Source: Microbacterium sp. No. 7 (GTDB lineage: Bacteria > Actinomycetota > Actinomycetes > Actinomycetales > Microbacteriaceae). Taken from it: 64,000 nucleotides of DNA. The stretch covers positions 62,001 to 126,000 of the forward strand of contig NZ_CP012697.1 in assembly GCF_001314225.1 (NCBI RefSeq). The letters run 5' to 3'. The position numbers and the translations under genes are program-made. Every line of letters begins with the position of its first letter. Positions within the stretch are counted from its first letter, which is position 1. Below, piece after piece: positions 39,732 to 48,216 of the stretch. The notes beneath the pieces are model-generated. The model did not search any database. It worked only from the letters and a program-made list of their open reading frames with translations, and had not been told where the DNA came from.

Positions 39732-41411
39732 TCAGCCCGTGCAGACGGTGAGGGTGACGGTCGAGCCGATGGGCACGTCGCCGACGGGCGACTGCAGCTC
39801 GACCATGGGCGGATCGGTGCGGGGGCAGTCGGCCTTTTCGGCGCGGGCGGTGACGAGGCCCAGGTCGCTGATGATCGACTCGGCGGCCTCCACCGAGTAG
39901 CGCCGCCCCGACATGTCGCCCACGGTGACCTTGCCGCTCGCGACCACGAGGTTCACGCGCGTGCCACGCTCGACCTCCGCACCGGCCTCGTGGTCGGCCG
40001 AGAGCACGACGTCGGCGGCGATCAGCGGGTCGTTCTGCGACCGCACGGTGCCGAGCGTCAGCCCCGCCTTCTCGAGCGCGGCCACGGCCTCGGCGCGATT
40101 GAGGGAGACGAGCGTCGGCACCTTCACGAGCTCCTGCCCCGACGAGATCGAGACGATGATCTCGGTCTTCGCCTCGACCGACGTCCCCGCCTCGGGGTCG
40201 GTGCGGATCACGGCGCCCTTCTCGACCTCGCCGCTGCTCTCGTCGACGCGCTTGGCGAGCAGGTCGACGTCGAACAGCGCCTTCTGCGCCTCGTCCCACG
40301 TCATGCCCGCGGTCGACGGCACCACCCGCGCGTTCGACGGGATCGCCTCGACGGGGCGGAACGACGTCACCCAGATCGCGATCGAGATGAGCATGACGGC
40401 GAGCACCGCGACGCCTGCCCAGATCCACGCGACCGGCGGCCCCGACTGCGTGCGGCGCACCGTCGTGTCGGTGCTCAGCTGCCGCAGCGAGCGCGCGGTC
40501 TCGGCGGCCTGCTGCGGGCTCGGCCCGTACAGCTCGCTCGACAGCGCCTCGACCTGCCGCTTGGTCGGCTCGCGGCCGTCGCGTGCGGCGTCGAGCGCCT
40601 CGCGAAAGGAGGCGGCGTCCTGAAACCGCTGAAAGGGGTCTTTCGCGAGCGCGCGCAGCACGACGGCATCCATCGCCCTCGGCACCGTCTCGAGGACCTC
40701 CGACGGCGGCTCGGGCTGCTCGCTCACGTGCTGGTAGGCGACCGCGACGGGGGAGTCGCCGCGAAACGGCGGGCGGCCCGTGAGCAGCTCGTACAGCACG
40801 ATGCCCGCGGAGTAGAGGTCGGCGCGCGCGTCGACGGGCTCGCCCTTCGCCTGCTCGGGCGAGAAGTACGACGCGGTGCCGATGATCGCGGTCGTCTCGG
40901 CGACCGTCGACGACGAGTCGGACACGGCCCGCGCGATGCCGAAGTCCATCACCTTGATCTGGCCGCGCGGCGTGACCATGACGTTGCCGGGCTTGATGTC
41001 GCGGTGCACGACGCCGGCGCGGTGCGAGTACTCGAGCGCCTCGAGGATGCCGTCGACGTAGCGCAGCGCGTCGGCCTGCGACACGGGTCCGGCGGCGATG
41101 ATGTCGCGCAGCGTCGTGCCCTCGACGAGCTCCATCACGATGTAGGGGAGCGGCCGGTCGTTCTCGACCTCTTCGCCCGCGTCGAACACGCGCACGATCG
41201 CCGTGTGCGACATGCGCGACGCGGCCTGCGCCTCGAGCCGGAACCGCGTGCGGAACGCGTTGTGGTCGGCGAGCTCGCGCTGCAGGATCTTGATCGCGAC
41301 GGGACGCCCGAGCGTCAGATCGTACCCTCGGTAGACGGTCGCCATGCCGCCGCGGCCGATCAGCTCGTCGACGCGGTAGCGGCCCGAGAGCACGCGGGAA
41401 CCTGCGGTCAC
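39732..41411 (-). CDS. pknB: Serine/threonine protein kinase with PASTA domains
   Basis: 559-residue PknB. Kinase domain 10-275: glycine loop LIGRGGMATVYRGYDLTLGR, catalytic Lys in PVAIKIL, HRDIKPGNVMVTPRGQIKVM with DFG, and activation loop ...IIGTASYFSPEQAKGEPVDA. A membrane helix (IWAGVAVLAVMLISIAIWVT) precedes three extracellular PASTA repeats (VVPSTAGMTWDEAQKALFDV; VKVPTLVSLNRAEAVAALEK; VGDMSGRRYSVEAAESIISD) that sense muropeptides or lipid II. GTG start with GGGAG just upstream. An IS element now separates it from pknA, normally its operon partner. Confidence 0.95.
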   Translation of the reverse strand: MTAGSRVLSGRYRVDELIGRGGMATVYRGYDLTLGRPVAIKILQRELADHNAFRTRFRLEAQAASRMSHTAIVRVFDAGEEVENDRPLPYIVMELVEGTTLRDIIAAGPVSQADALRYVDGILEALEYSHRAGVVHRDIKPGNVMVTPRGQIKVMDFGIARAVSDSSSTVAETTAIIGTASYFSPEQAKGEPVDARADLYSAGIVLYELLTGRPPFRGDSPVAVAYQHVSEQPEPPSEVLETVPRAMDAVVLRALAKDPFQRFQDAASFREALDAARDGREPTKRQVEALSSELYGPSPQQAAETARSLRQLSTDTTVRRTQSGPPVAWIWAGVAVLAVMLISIAIWVTSFRPVEAIPSNARVVPSTAGMTWDEAQKALFDVDLLAKRVDESSGEVEKGAVIRTDPEAGTSVEAKTEIIVSISSGQELVKVPTLVSLNRAEAVAALEKAGLTLGTVRSQNDPLIAADVVLSADHEAGAEVERGTRVNLVVASGKVTVGDMSGRRYSVEAAESIISDLGLVTARAEKADCPRTDPPMVELQSPVGDVPIGSTVTLTVCTG

Positions 41412-41439
41412 TTCACTCCCTGAACTGGTCGTGGCCAGC

Positions 41440-43171
41440 CTAGGTGCGTGGGTCAGATCCTTCCGTTAACGCGCCGGGGTGAATCCGGTGGATAGCGCGG
41501 GGTGCTGGGAGAATCGATTCATGACGGTGACTGCCAGCCTGGAGGGTCTGTTCGAGGTCGAGCCGGGTGAGGCGCGGGCGCCGGGCTCGGCTGCACCGGC
41601 GGGTGCGGGCAAGACGTTCCGTGGGTATGACCAGGGGCAGTGTTTCCTGCTCCCGCCGAGTCTGGATGACTGGCTGGACGAGGATGATGAGGCCCGGTTC
41701 ATCTCCGAGGTCGTCGAAGAGCTCTTGGATCTGACGCCGGTCTACGCGTCGTACGCGTCCGCCTCGGGTGCGCCTCCGTATGACCCGCGGATGATGTTGA
41801 AGCTGCTGCTGTTCGCGTACGCGACGGGCGTGACCTCGTCTCGTGAGTTGGAGCGGCGCTGCAAGCGCGATATCGCCTTCCGGTGGCTGTCGGGCAACCA
41901 GGCGCCCGACTACCGGTCGCTGGCCCGGTTTCGTCGGCGTCACCTGGATGCCCTGCCGGGGTTGTTCCTGCAGGTGCTGCGGGTCTGCGCGGAGGCGGGG
42001 CTGGTGCGGTTGGGGCGTGTCGCGCTGGATGGCACGAAGCTGGCCGCGAACGCGTCGCGGCATAAGGCGATGAGCTACGACCGGATCGTGCCGAAGATCG
42101 ATCAGCTCCAAGCCGAGGTCGCTGCGCTGCTCGCCGAGGCGGAGGCGGTCGATGAGGCCGAGGATCAGCAGTTCGGCCAGGACCGGCGCGGGGACGAGGT
42201 CGCCCCGGAGCTGGCCCGCCGTGAGGGGCGCCTGGCAAAACTACGTGCCGCGAAGGACGCGATCGAGGCCGACGCCGCCGAGAAGGCGGCAGCCGTAGCG
42301 CGGAAGAAGGCCGACGCCGCCGGTCAGCCCCCTGAACAGGCCGACGCGGCCGTCGCGACTGCAGTGGACACGGCGGCGCCGAAGCCGAAAGCGCAACGCA
42401 ATTTCACCGATCCTGAGGCGCGGATGATGAAGACGGTCCGCGGCTTCGATTACGCGTTCAACGCGCAGGCCGTTGTCGATGAGGGCCACCAGATCGTGCT
42501 GAGCGCCGAGGTCACCCAGCAGGCCACCGATATCCAGCAGTTCGTCCCGATGGCCGAGCAGACCCTACGGAACCTCGACGCGGCAGGAATCGAGCGTTCC
42601 CCAGAGGTCGTCCTCGCTGACGCGGGCTACTGCTCGGAAGCCAACCTCGAAGCCGCCGACGATCTGGACGCACAGGTGTTGATCGCGACGGGACGGCAAC
42701 GTCACGGCGAGAGCTTCCCTACCGCCGGCGCCCCGGACCCGGCCCCAGAGGACGCGAGCCGGCGGGAGCGGATGGCGCACGCGCTGCGCACCGAGCAGGG
42801 CCGCACCGACTACGCGCGCCGCAAAGCCATCGTTGAACCCGCGTTCGGGCAGATGAAGACCCGGCAAAACGCCGGACAGCTCCGGCTACGCGGACTCGCC
42901 GGCGCCCAAGGCGAATGGCTACTCCACACGATCTGCCACAACCTCCGCAAGCTCCGCGTCGCTACAGCCGCCGGGCTGGCGCCCGCATAGGCCTCCCCAG
43001 GGGTCCCGGGGCGTCACAGCACGCACCGACAGTCGCCACGAGCCCCTCGCCGTGCGATCCCGCACGCTCTCACACCGCAACGGCCCGCCCGTTCCCGTTC
43101 GCGACCGTCAGCGCGCGATGCCAGAGTCAACGCCGCGCGCCACGCCACCCGATTCTGACCCGCGCACCTAG
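41440..43171 (+). mobile_element. IS1182-type insertion sequence between pknA and pknB
   Basis: Element 41444-43167 (1724 bp) flanked by CTAG at 41440-41443 and 43168-43171, a presumed 4-bp target duplication. Terminal inverted repeats are GTGCGTGGGTCAGATC at the left and GTGCGCGGGTCAGAATC read inward from the right (13 of the first 14 match). One intact transposase gene, read against the kinase genes. Removing the element leaves pknA and pknB 46 bp apart. Confidence 0.88.
41521..42990 (+). CDS. IS1182-family DDE transposase
   Basis: 489 residues. N-terminal DNA-binding helices (PYDPRMMLKLLLFAYATGVT, SSRELERRCKRDIAFRWLSG), then a DDE core: first Asp in RVALDGTKLAANASRHK, second in VVLADAGYCSEANLEAA, Glu in KAIVEPAFGQMKTRQNAGQL. 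A coiled Ala/Glu-rich insertion (about 195-300) and RNFTDPEARMMKT are typical of the family. The frame is intact, so the element may still move. ATG 41521 is used; the 42-bp upstream extension lacks a ribosome site. Confidence 0.93.
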   Translation: MTVTASLEGLFEVEPGEARAPGSAAPAGAGKTFRGYDQGQCFLLPPSLDDWLDEDDEARFISEVVEELLDLTPVYASYASASGAPPYDPRMMLKLLLFAYATGVTSSRELERRCKRDIAFRWLSGNQAPDYRSLARFRRRHLDALPGLFLQVLRVCAEAGLVRLGRVALDGTKLAANASRHKAMSYDRIVPKIDQLQAEVAALLAEAEAVDEAEDQQFGQDRRGDEVAPELARREGRLAKLRAAKDAIEADAAEKAAAVARKKADAAGQPPEQADAAVATAVDTAAPKPKAQRNFTDPEARMMKTVRGFDYAFNAQAVVDEGHQIVLSAEVTQQATDIQQFVPMAEQTLRNLDAAGIERSPEVVLADAGYCSEANLEAADDLDAQVLIATGRQRHGESFPTAGAPDPAPEDASRRERMAHALRTEQGRTDYARRKAIVEPAFGQMKTRQNAGQLRLRGLAGAQGEWLLHTICHNLRKLRVATAAGLAPA

Positions 43172-43185
43172 TGGACGAGCCTGAG

Positions 43186-44988
43186 TCAGCCCTCAGAGAC
43201 GGCGGACCCGTCGTCCGCGTGACCGGTGTCGCCCGACGTCAGCAGCCACCACAGACGCTGCGCGTCGGGCAGCGCCTCGGGAGTGGGCTCGGGCGAGGAG
43301 GGCTCGCTCGGCATCGGATCGGGCGTCGGCGTGGGTGTGGCGGGCGTGATGCTCGCGGTCGCCGTGGGGGAGGCGCTGGTCTCGCGCGTGGCCCCGTCGT
43401 CGCGGCGGCACGTGACCGTGTACGAGACCTGCAGCTGGCCCTCGCCGGTGACCTCGATCTGCGCCGAGGTGGCGCCCATCATCGTGACGTCGCCGCCGTC
43501 GACGAACACGTTGTAGTGAGCCTCGCCGGCGCCCGTGGGGCAGGCGTAGGCCGGCCACGAGACGTCGACGCGCGTGCCGGCCGTGACGGTGCCGGGCAGC
43601 GACGGCGCCTCGGTCGGCGCGGGCATGTCGACAGCCGTGCTGTACACGGTGAGCGTCACGCGGTCGTCCTTGACGAGGTTTCCGCTGAACGGGTTGGTGC
43701 GGTACACCTTGCCCTCGTCCTCGGGGAGGAACGCGGCATCCCCCGTCTCGCAGTTCGCGGTGGCGCCCACGGCCTCGACGGCCGCCCGCGCCTCGTCGCA
43801 CGTCTTGCCGACCAGCTCGAGCGACTCGATCGCGATGGGCGTCGGCGTGGGCGTCGCGGTCGGCGTGGGCGTCGGCGTGACGGTGGGGCTCGGCGACGTG
43901 GGCGGCGGCTCGGGGGTGTCGCTGTTCGAGTTGATCAGGGCGAACACCGTGCCGCCGAGGACGATGAGCAGCAGCGCGATGAGCGCGACGAGCGGCCACG
44001 TCCACGGGCTGCGCTTGCGCGGCGGGGCGACGACCGCGGGCGCCGTCGCCGTCGAGAGCGGCATGAGGCGCGTCGTGTCCTCGCCCGACGGCGTGAGCAG
44101 CTGGGTGACCTCGTCGACGGGTGCGCCCGTGCCGGCGATCGCGGGCACGATCGCGGCGGCCGCGGCGACGTCTCCGCGTCGCAGCGCCGACGCCGCGCGC
44201 GCGACCGCGGCGGCCGTCGGGGGACGGTCGGCGGGCTTCTTGGCGATCATCGAGAGCACCAGCTGCTGCACGGGGCCGGGAACGGTCGCCGGCAGCGGCG
44301 GCGGGGTGTCGTTGATCTGCGCCATCGCGATCGCGACCTGCGACTCGCCCGTGAAGGGACGCTTGCCGGCCAGCGACTCGTAGGCGACGATGCCGAGCGA
44401 GTAGATGTCGGTCGCGGGGGATGCCGGGTGGCCCGACGCCTGCTCGGGCGACAGGTACTGCACGGTCCCCATGACCTGGCCGGTCGCGGTGAGCGGCACC
44501 TGGTCGGCGATGCGCGCGATGCCGAAGTCGGTGATCTTGACGCGCCCGTCGGGCGTGATGAGCAGGTTGCCGGGCTTGATGTCGCGGTGCACGAGGCCCG
44601 CGGCGTGCGCGGCCTGCAGCGCCGCGCTGGTCTGCGCGACGACGTCGAGCGTCTTGTCGGTCGAGAGCGTGCCCTCGCGCTCGAGGATGGTCGACAGCGC
44701 CTCGCCGGGGACGAGCTCCATCACGAGGAACGCGGAGCCGTTCTCCTCGCCGTAGTCGAACACGCTCGCGATGCCCTCGTGGTTGACGAGCGCGGCGTGC
44801 CGGGCCTCGGCGCGGAAGCGCTCGAGGAAGCCGGGATCGCCCATGTACTCGTCTTTGAGGATCTTGATCGCCACCGTGCGGCCGATGACGTGATCGGTCG
44901 CCTCCCAGACCTCGCCCATGCCGCCGATGGCGATGCGCGAATCCAACTCGTAGCGTCCGCCGAAGCTCACACCCTGCGCCGGTCTCAT
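43186..44988 (-). CDS. pknA: Serine/threonine protein kinase PknA
   Basis: 600 residues. Kinase domain: IAIGGMGEVWEATDHVIGRT, catalytic Lys in VAIKILKDEY, HRDIKPGNLLITPDGRVKIT with DFG, MGTVQYLSPEQASGHPASPA. A membrane helix (WTWPLVALIALLLIVLGGTV) is followed by a Pro/Thr-rich linker of repeated TP units and one PASTA-like segment (LELVGKTCDEARAAVEAVGA). A beta-rich domain with four Cys and a second Thr/Pro tail complete it. The extracellular part is much longer than in Mycobacterium PknA. Start overlaps the pbpA stop (ATGA), so the two are translationally coupled. Confidence 0.93.
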   Translation of the reverse strand: MRPAQGVSFGGRYELDSRIAIGGMGEVWEATDHVIGRTVAIKILKDEYMGDPGFLERFRAEARHAALVNHEGIASVFDYGEENGSAFLVMELVPGEALSTILEREGTLSTDKTLDVVAQTSAALQAAHAAGLVHRDIKPGNLLITPDGRVKITDFGIARIADQVPLTATGQVMGTVQYLSPEQASGHPASPATDIYSLGIVAYESLAGKRPFTGESQVAIAMAQINDTPPPLPATVPGPVQQLVLSMIAKKPADRPPTAAAVARAASALRRGDVAAAAAIVPAIAGTGAPVDEVTQLLTPSGEDTTRLMPLSTATAPAVVAPPRKRSPWTWPLVALIALLLIVLGGTVFALINSNSDTPEPPPTSPSPTVTPTPTPTATPTPTPIAIESLELVGKTCDEARAAVEAVGATANCETGDAAFLPEDEGKVYRTNPFSGNLVKDDRVTLTVYSTAVDMPAPTEAPSLPGTVTAGTRVDVSWPAYACPTGAGEAHYNVFVDGGDVTMMGATSAQIEVTGEGQLQVSYTVTCRRDDGATRETSASPTATASITPATPTPTPDPMPSEPSSPEPTPEALPDAQRLWWLLTSGDTGHADDGSAVSEG

Positions 44989-46439
44989 CTGCTCAGCACC
45001 GCCTCAATGACTCTCTTCGCGATGGGCGCCGCGATCTCGTTGCCCGTGGCCTGCTGTCCCATCCCGCCCCCGTTCTCGATCATCACGGTGACGACGACCT
45101 CGGGTGTATCCGCGGGCGCGAACCCCGTGAACCACACCGTATAGGGATCATCGGGACCGTGCTCTGCCGTGCCGGTCTTCCCGGCCACATCGACGCCCTC
45201 TATTCTTGCACCGCTCGCCGCGCCGTTGGAGACGTTGTCGACCATCATCGCCGCGAGCTGCGCCGCGACCTTCGCGTCGATCGCCTCCGCGAACTGGGTG
45301 CTCTCGTACTGCTCCTGCCAGGAGAGGTCGGGAGCGGCCACGAGATCGACCATGCGCGGGTTCATCAGCACGCCGCGGTTCGCGATCGCCGCCGACACCA
45401 TCCCGATCTGCAGCGGCGTCGCGAGCACGTCGCCCTGGCCGAAGCCCGACAGCGCCGTGAAGGCGTCGTCCGCGGTCGGCGGGTACACCGACGCCGTCGA
45501 CGACACGGGCAGGTCGAACGACGTGTTGAAGCCGAACAGCTCGGCCTGCGCGCGGATCTCGTCGTCGCCGAGGGCGACCGCGAGCTCCGCGAACGGGATG
45601 TTGCAGCTGAGCCGCAGCGCGTCGGCGAGCGTCACGGTCTCGCCGGGACCGCACGGGCCGTTGTCGTGGTTGTAGACGAGGCTCGTCGACCCCGGCAGCT
45701 GCCACGACGTGGGGTTCGGGAACGTCGACTGCGGTGTGTACCGGCCCGACGCGAGGGCCGTGGCGGCCACGACGAGCTTGAACGTCGAGCCGGGCGGGTT
45801 GAGGTCGCCGCCGATCGCGCGGTTGAAAAGCGGGTCGAGCGGGTCGTCGACGAGCTGCTGGTACGCCTCGTCGACCGCCACGGTGTCGTGCGACGCGAGC
45901 AGGTTCGTGTCGAAGCTGGGGCTCGTGACCATCGCGAGCACCTCGCCGGTGGGGGTCGTCGCGATGATCGCGCCCTCGTAGTCGCCCAGCGCCTCGAACG
46001 CGGCGGCCTGGACGGCGGGGTCGAGCGTGAGCACGACGTTCGCGCCGCGCGGCGGCTGGCCGCTGATCACGCGCTCCAGCCGGGCGAGCAGCTGCGTCGC
46101 GGCGGTGCCCGACAGCACGCTGTTCATCGCCTGCTCCAGGCCCGTCGCGCTCGTGAGCACGGGGTTGATGTATCCCGTGACGGGCGCCCACATGAGGGCG
46201 TCGGTGTACTGCCGCTGCCAGCTGTACAGGTCGCCGCTCGGCACCGAGGTCGCGATGACGCTCTCGCCCGCGAGGATCGCGCCGCGCTGCACCTCGAAGG
46301 AGTCGTACAGCGCGCGGCGGTTGTGCGGGTTCTCGTGCAGCTCGTTGGCGCCGATCGCCTGGATGTAGCTCGTCGACCCGAACAGCGCCAGGAACATCAC
46401 GAGCATCACGATGCTGAGACGGCGAAGCTCCTTCGTCAT
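44985..46439 (-). CDS. pbpA: Penicillin-binding protein (PbpA type transpeptidase)
   Basis: 484-residue class B PBP that cross-links peptidoglycan. N-terminal anchor IVMLVMFLALFGSTSYIQAI, dimerisation domain, then transpeptidase motifs SxxK in NPPGSTFKLVVAA, SxN in LRLSCNIPFAELA and KTG in VAGKTGTAEHGP. ATG 46439 (MTKELRR) is preferred to the GTG three codons earlier because GAGGGGG lies at workable spacing. In this cluster rodA and pbpA usually abut, but here 400 bp holding two palindromic repeats separates them. Confidence 0.94.
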   Translation of the reverse strand: MTKELRRLSIVMLVMFLALFGSTSYIQAIGANELHENPHNRRALYDSFEVQRGAILAGESVIATSVPSGDLYSWQRQYTDALMWAPVTGYINPVLTSATGLEQAMNSVLSGTAATQLLARLERVISGQPPRGANVVLTLDPAVQAAAFEALGDYEGAIIATTPTGEVLAMVTSPSFDTNLLASHDTVAVDEAYQQLVDDPLDPLFNRAIGGDLNPPGSTFKLVVAATALASGRYTPQSTFPNPTSWQLPGSTSLVYNHDNGPCGPGETVTLADALRLSCNIPFAELAVALGDDEIRAQAELFGFNTSFDLPVSSTASVYPPTADDAFTALSGFGQGDVLATPLQIGMVSAAIANRGVLMNPRMVDLVAAPDLSWQEQYESTQFAEAIDAKVAAQLAAMMVDNVSNGAASGARIEGVDVAGKTGTAEHGPDDPYTVWFTGFAPADTPEVVVTVMIENGGGMGQQATGNEIAAPIAKRVIEAVLSR

Positions 46440-46471
46440 CCCCGGCACCCCCTCGAGCCGGCCTCACCCTT

Positions 46472-46574
46472 CGCTGGTTGAGTAGCGGCCGGAGGCCGCG
46501 TATCGAAACCCGTGTGACGGTCCGTGGGAGGGGTCTCGATACACCGCGTCTGCGGCGCGGCACTCGACCAGCGG
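46472..46574. repeat. Nested palindromic repeat, copy G
   Basis: CGCTGGTTGAGTAGCGGCCG-type left arm with inner hairpin GCGGCC-GGA-GGCCGC, TATCGAAACCC; right part GGGGTCTCGATAC, CCGCG-TCTG-CGGCG, CACTCGACCAGCG. Same family as A-F; lies between pbpA and rodA. Confidence 0.85.
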
Positions 46575-46641
46575 GGTGATGCGCCGGCGCGGCCGGCGGG
46601 GCCCGGCCGGCGGGGTGGGAGGAGGAGGGCGTGCGTCTCCA

Positions 46642-46746
46642 CCGCTGGTTGAGTAGCGGCCGGAGGCCGCGTATCGAAACCCGTGTAGCGGTCTGTGGGA
46701 GGGGTCTCGATACGCCGCGTCTGCGGCGCGGCACTCGACCAGCGGG
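46642..46746. repeat. Nested palindromic repeat, copy H
   Basis: Near-identical to copy G and in the same orientation, 170 bp away, suggesting local duplication. Degenerate right ends (ACTCGACCGGCGGG) recur at about 46769 and 46810. Together G, H and these remnants explain the 46440-46839 gap. Confidence 0.85.
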
Positions 46747-46839
46747 GTGATGCGCCGATGCTGCCGGAGGCACTCGACCGGCGGGATGGTGCGCCGGGGC
46801 GGCCGGGGGCACTCGACCGGCGGGGGTGGGTCAGCGTCA

Positions 46840-48216
46840 TCAGCCGATCACCACCCGGGGGCGGGAGCGCACGGCATCCGAGATGCGCAGCAGCAGGGCG
46901 ACGATGATCCAGTTGGCCACGAGCGATGAGCCTCCCGCCGCGAGGAACGGCGTGGTCAGCCCCGTCAGGGGGATGAGGCGGGTGACGCCGCCGACCATGA
47001 TGAACACCTGCAGCGCGATCGTGAACGAGAGCCCCGTCGCGAGCAGCTTGCCGAAGTCGTCCTGCCCCGCGATGCCGATGCGGATGCCGCGGCTCGTGAA
47101 CACCATGTAGAGGCACAGGATCGCGAACACGCCCACGAGGCCCAGCTCCTCGCCCAGGCTCGGGAAGATGTAGTCGCTCTCGGCGAGCGGCGTGAGGTCG
47201 GGGCGCCCGCGTCCGAGGCCCGTGCCGAAGAACCCGCCCTCCGCGAGGCCGAAGATGCCGGTCACGAGCTGCATGGACGAGTTGTCCATGAGGTCGGGGT
47301 TGAAGGCGTCGAGCCAGTTCTCGAACCGCGCCCCCACGTAGGGCAGGAAGCGCGAGGCGAGGAACGCGCCCGCCGACACCAGCACGAGGCCGATCACGAC
47401 CCAGCTGGTCTTGCCCGTGGCGACGTAGATCATCGCGACGAACATGCCGAACAGCAGCAGGCCTGTGCCCAGGTCGCGCTGCAGCACGATGATGCCGAGC
47501 GACGCGAGCCACACGACGAGCACGGGGCCGAGCTCGCGCGCCCGCGGCCAGGTGATGCCGAGGAACCGCGTGCCCACCGAGGCGAGCGACTCGCGCGTGC
47601 GCACGAGGTAGCCCGCGAAGAAGATCGCGAGGGCGATCTTGGCCAGCTCGCCGGGCTGGAACGAGACGATGCCGCCGATCGAGACCCACACGTCGGCGTT
47701 CGCGTCGGTGCCGAGCCCCGGGACGTACGGCAGCAGCAGGAGGAGGATGCCGGAGAGCCCGAACAGGTACGTGTAGCGGAACAGCACGCGGTAGTTGCGC
47801 AGCAGCACGACGACGGCGATCGCCGCGATGATCGCGATCGCGAGCCACGCGAGCTGCCGCGTCGAGTACGCCGTCCAGCCCGTGTAGTCCTCGGCGATGT
47901 CGAGGCGGTAGATCATCGCGAGGCCGAGGCCCGACAGCACCGTCGCGATCGGCACGACGAACGGGTCGGCGTCGCGGGCGCGCAGGCGCAGCACGATGTG
48001 CAGGGCGAGCACGAGCACCGACAGGCCCCCGCAGTAGTACAGGAAGGTGGGGTCGATCTGGCCGTGGGCGCCGAGCTGCACGAGCGCGACCGTGCTCGCG
48101 TTGATCGCGAACGCGAACACGAGCAGCCACAGCTCGCGGTTGCGCTGCGTCTGCGGCATCCGCAGCTTGCGCAGCGCGTTCAGCACGCTCGTGTCGGCCT
48201 GGACGGGGGCGCTCAT
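46840..48216 (-). CDS. rodA: SEDS peptidoglycan polymerase RodA/FtsW family
   Basis: 458-residue, roughly 12-helix SEDS protein that polymerises lipid II. Typical signatures: VSIGGIVSFQPGELAKIALA, IVLQRDLGTGLLLFGMFVAM, the large loop with NPDLMDNSSMQLVTGIFGLA and GGFFGTGLGRGRPDLTPLAE, then SDYIFPSLGEELGLVGVFAI, and GLTTPFLAAGGSSLVANWII at the end. ATG 48216 overlaps the pstP stop. Partner of PbpA. The frame continues open upstream, but that stretch is shadow of pstP/fhaB. Confidence 0.94.
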   Translation of the reverse strand: MSAPVQADTSVLNALRKLRMPQTQRNRELWLLVFAFAINASTVALVQLGAHGQIDPTFLYYCGGLSVLVLALHIVLRLRARDADPFVVPIATVLSGLGLAMIYRLDIAEDYTGWTAYSTRQLAWLAIAIIAAIAVVVLLRNYRVLFRYTYLFGLSGILLLLLPYVPGLGTDANADVWVSIGGIVSFQPGELAKIALAIFFAGYLVRTRESLASVGTRFLGITWPRARELGPVLVVWLASLGIIVLQRDLGTGLLLFGMFVAMIYVATGKTSWVVIGLVLVSAGAFLASRFLPYVGARFENWLDAFNPDLMDNSSMQLVTGIFGLAEGGFFGTGLGRGRPDLTPLAESDYIFPSLGEELGLVGVFAILCLYMVFTSRGIRIGIAGQDDFGKLLATGLSFTIALQVFIMVGGVTRLIPLTGLTTPFLAAGGSSLVANWIIVALLLRISDAVRSRPRVVIG

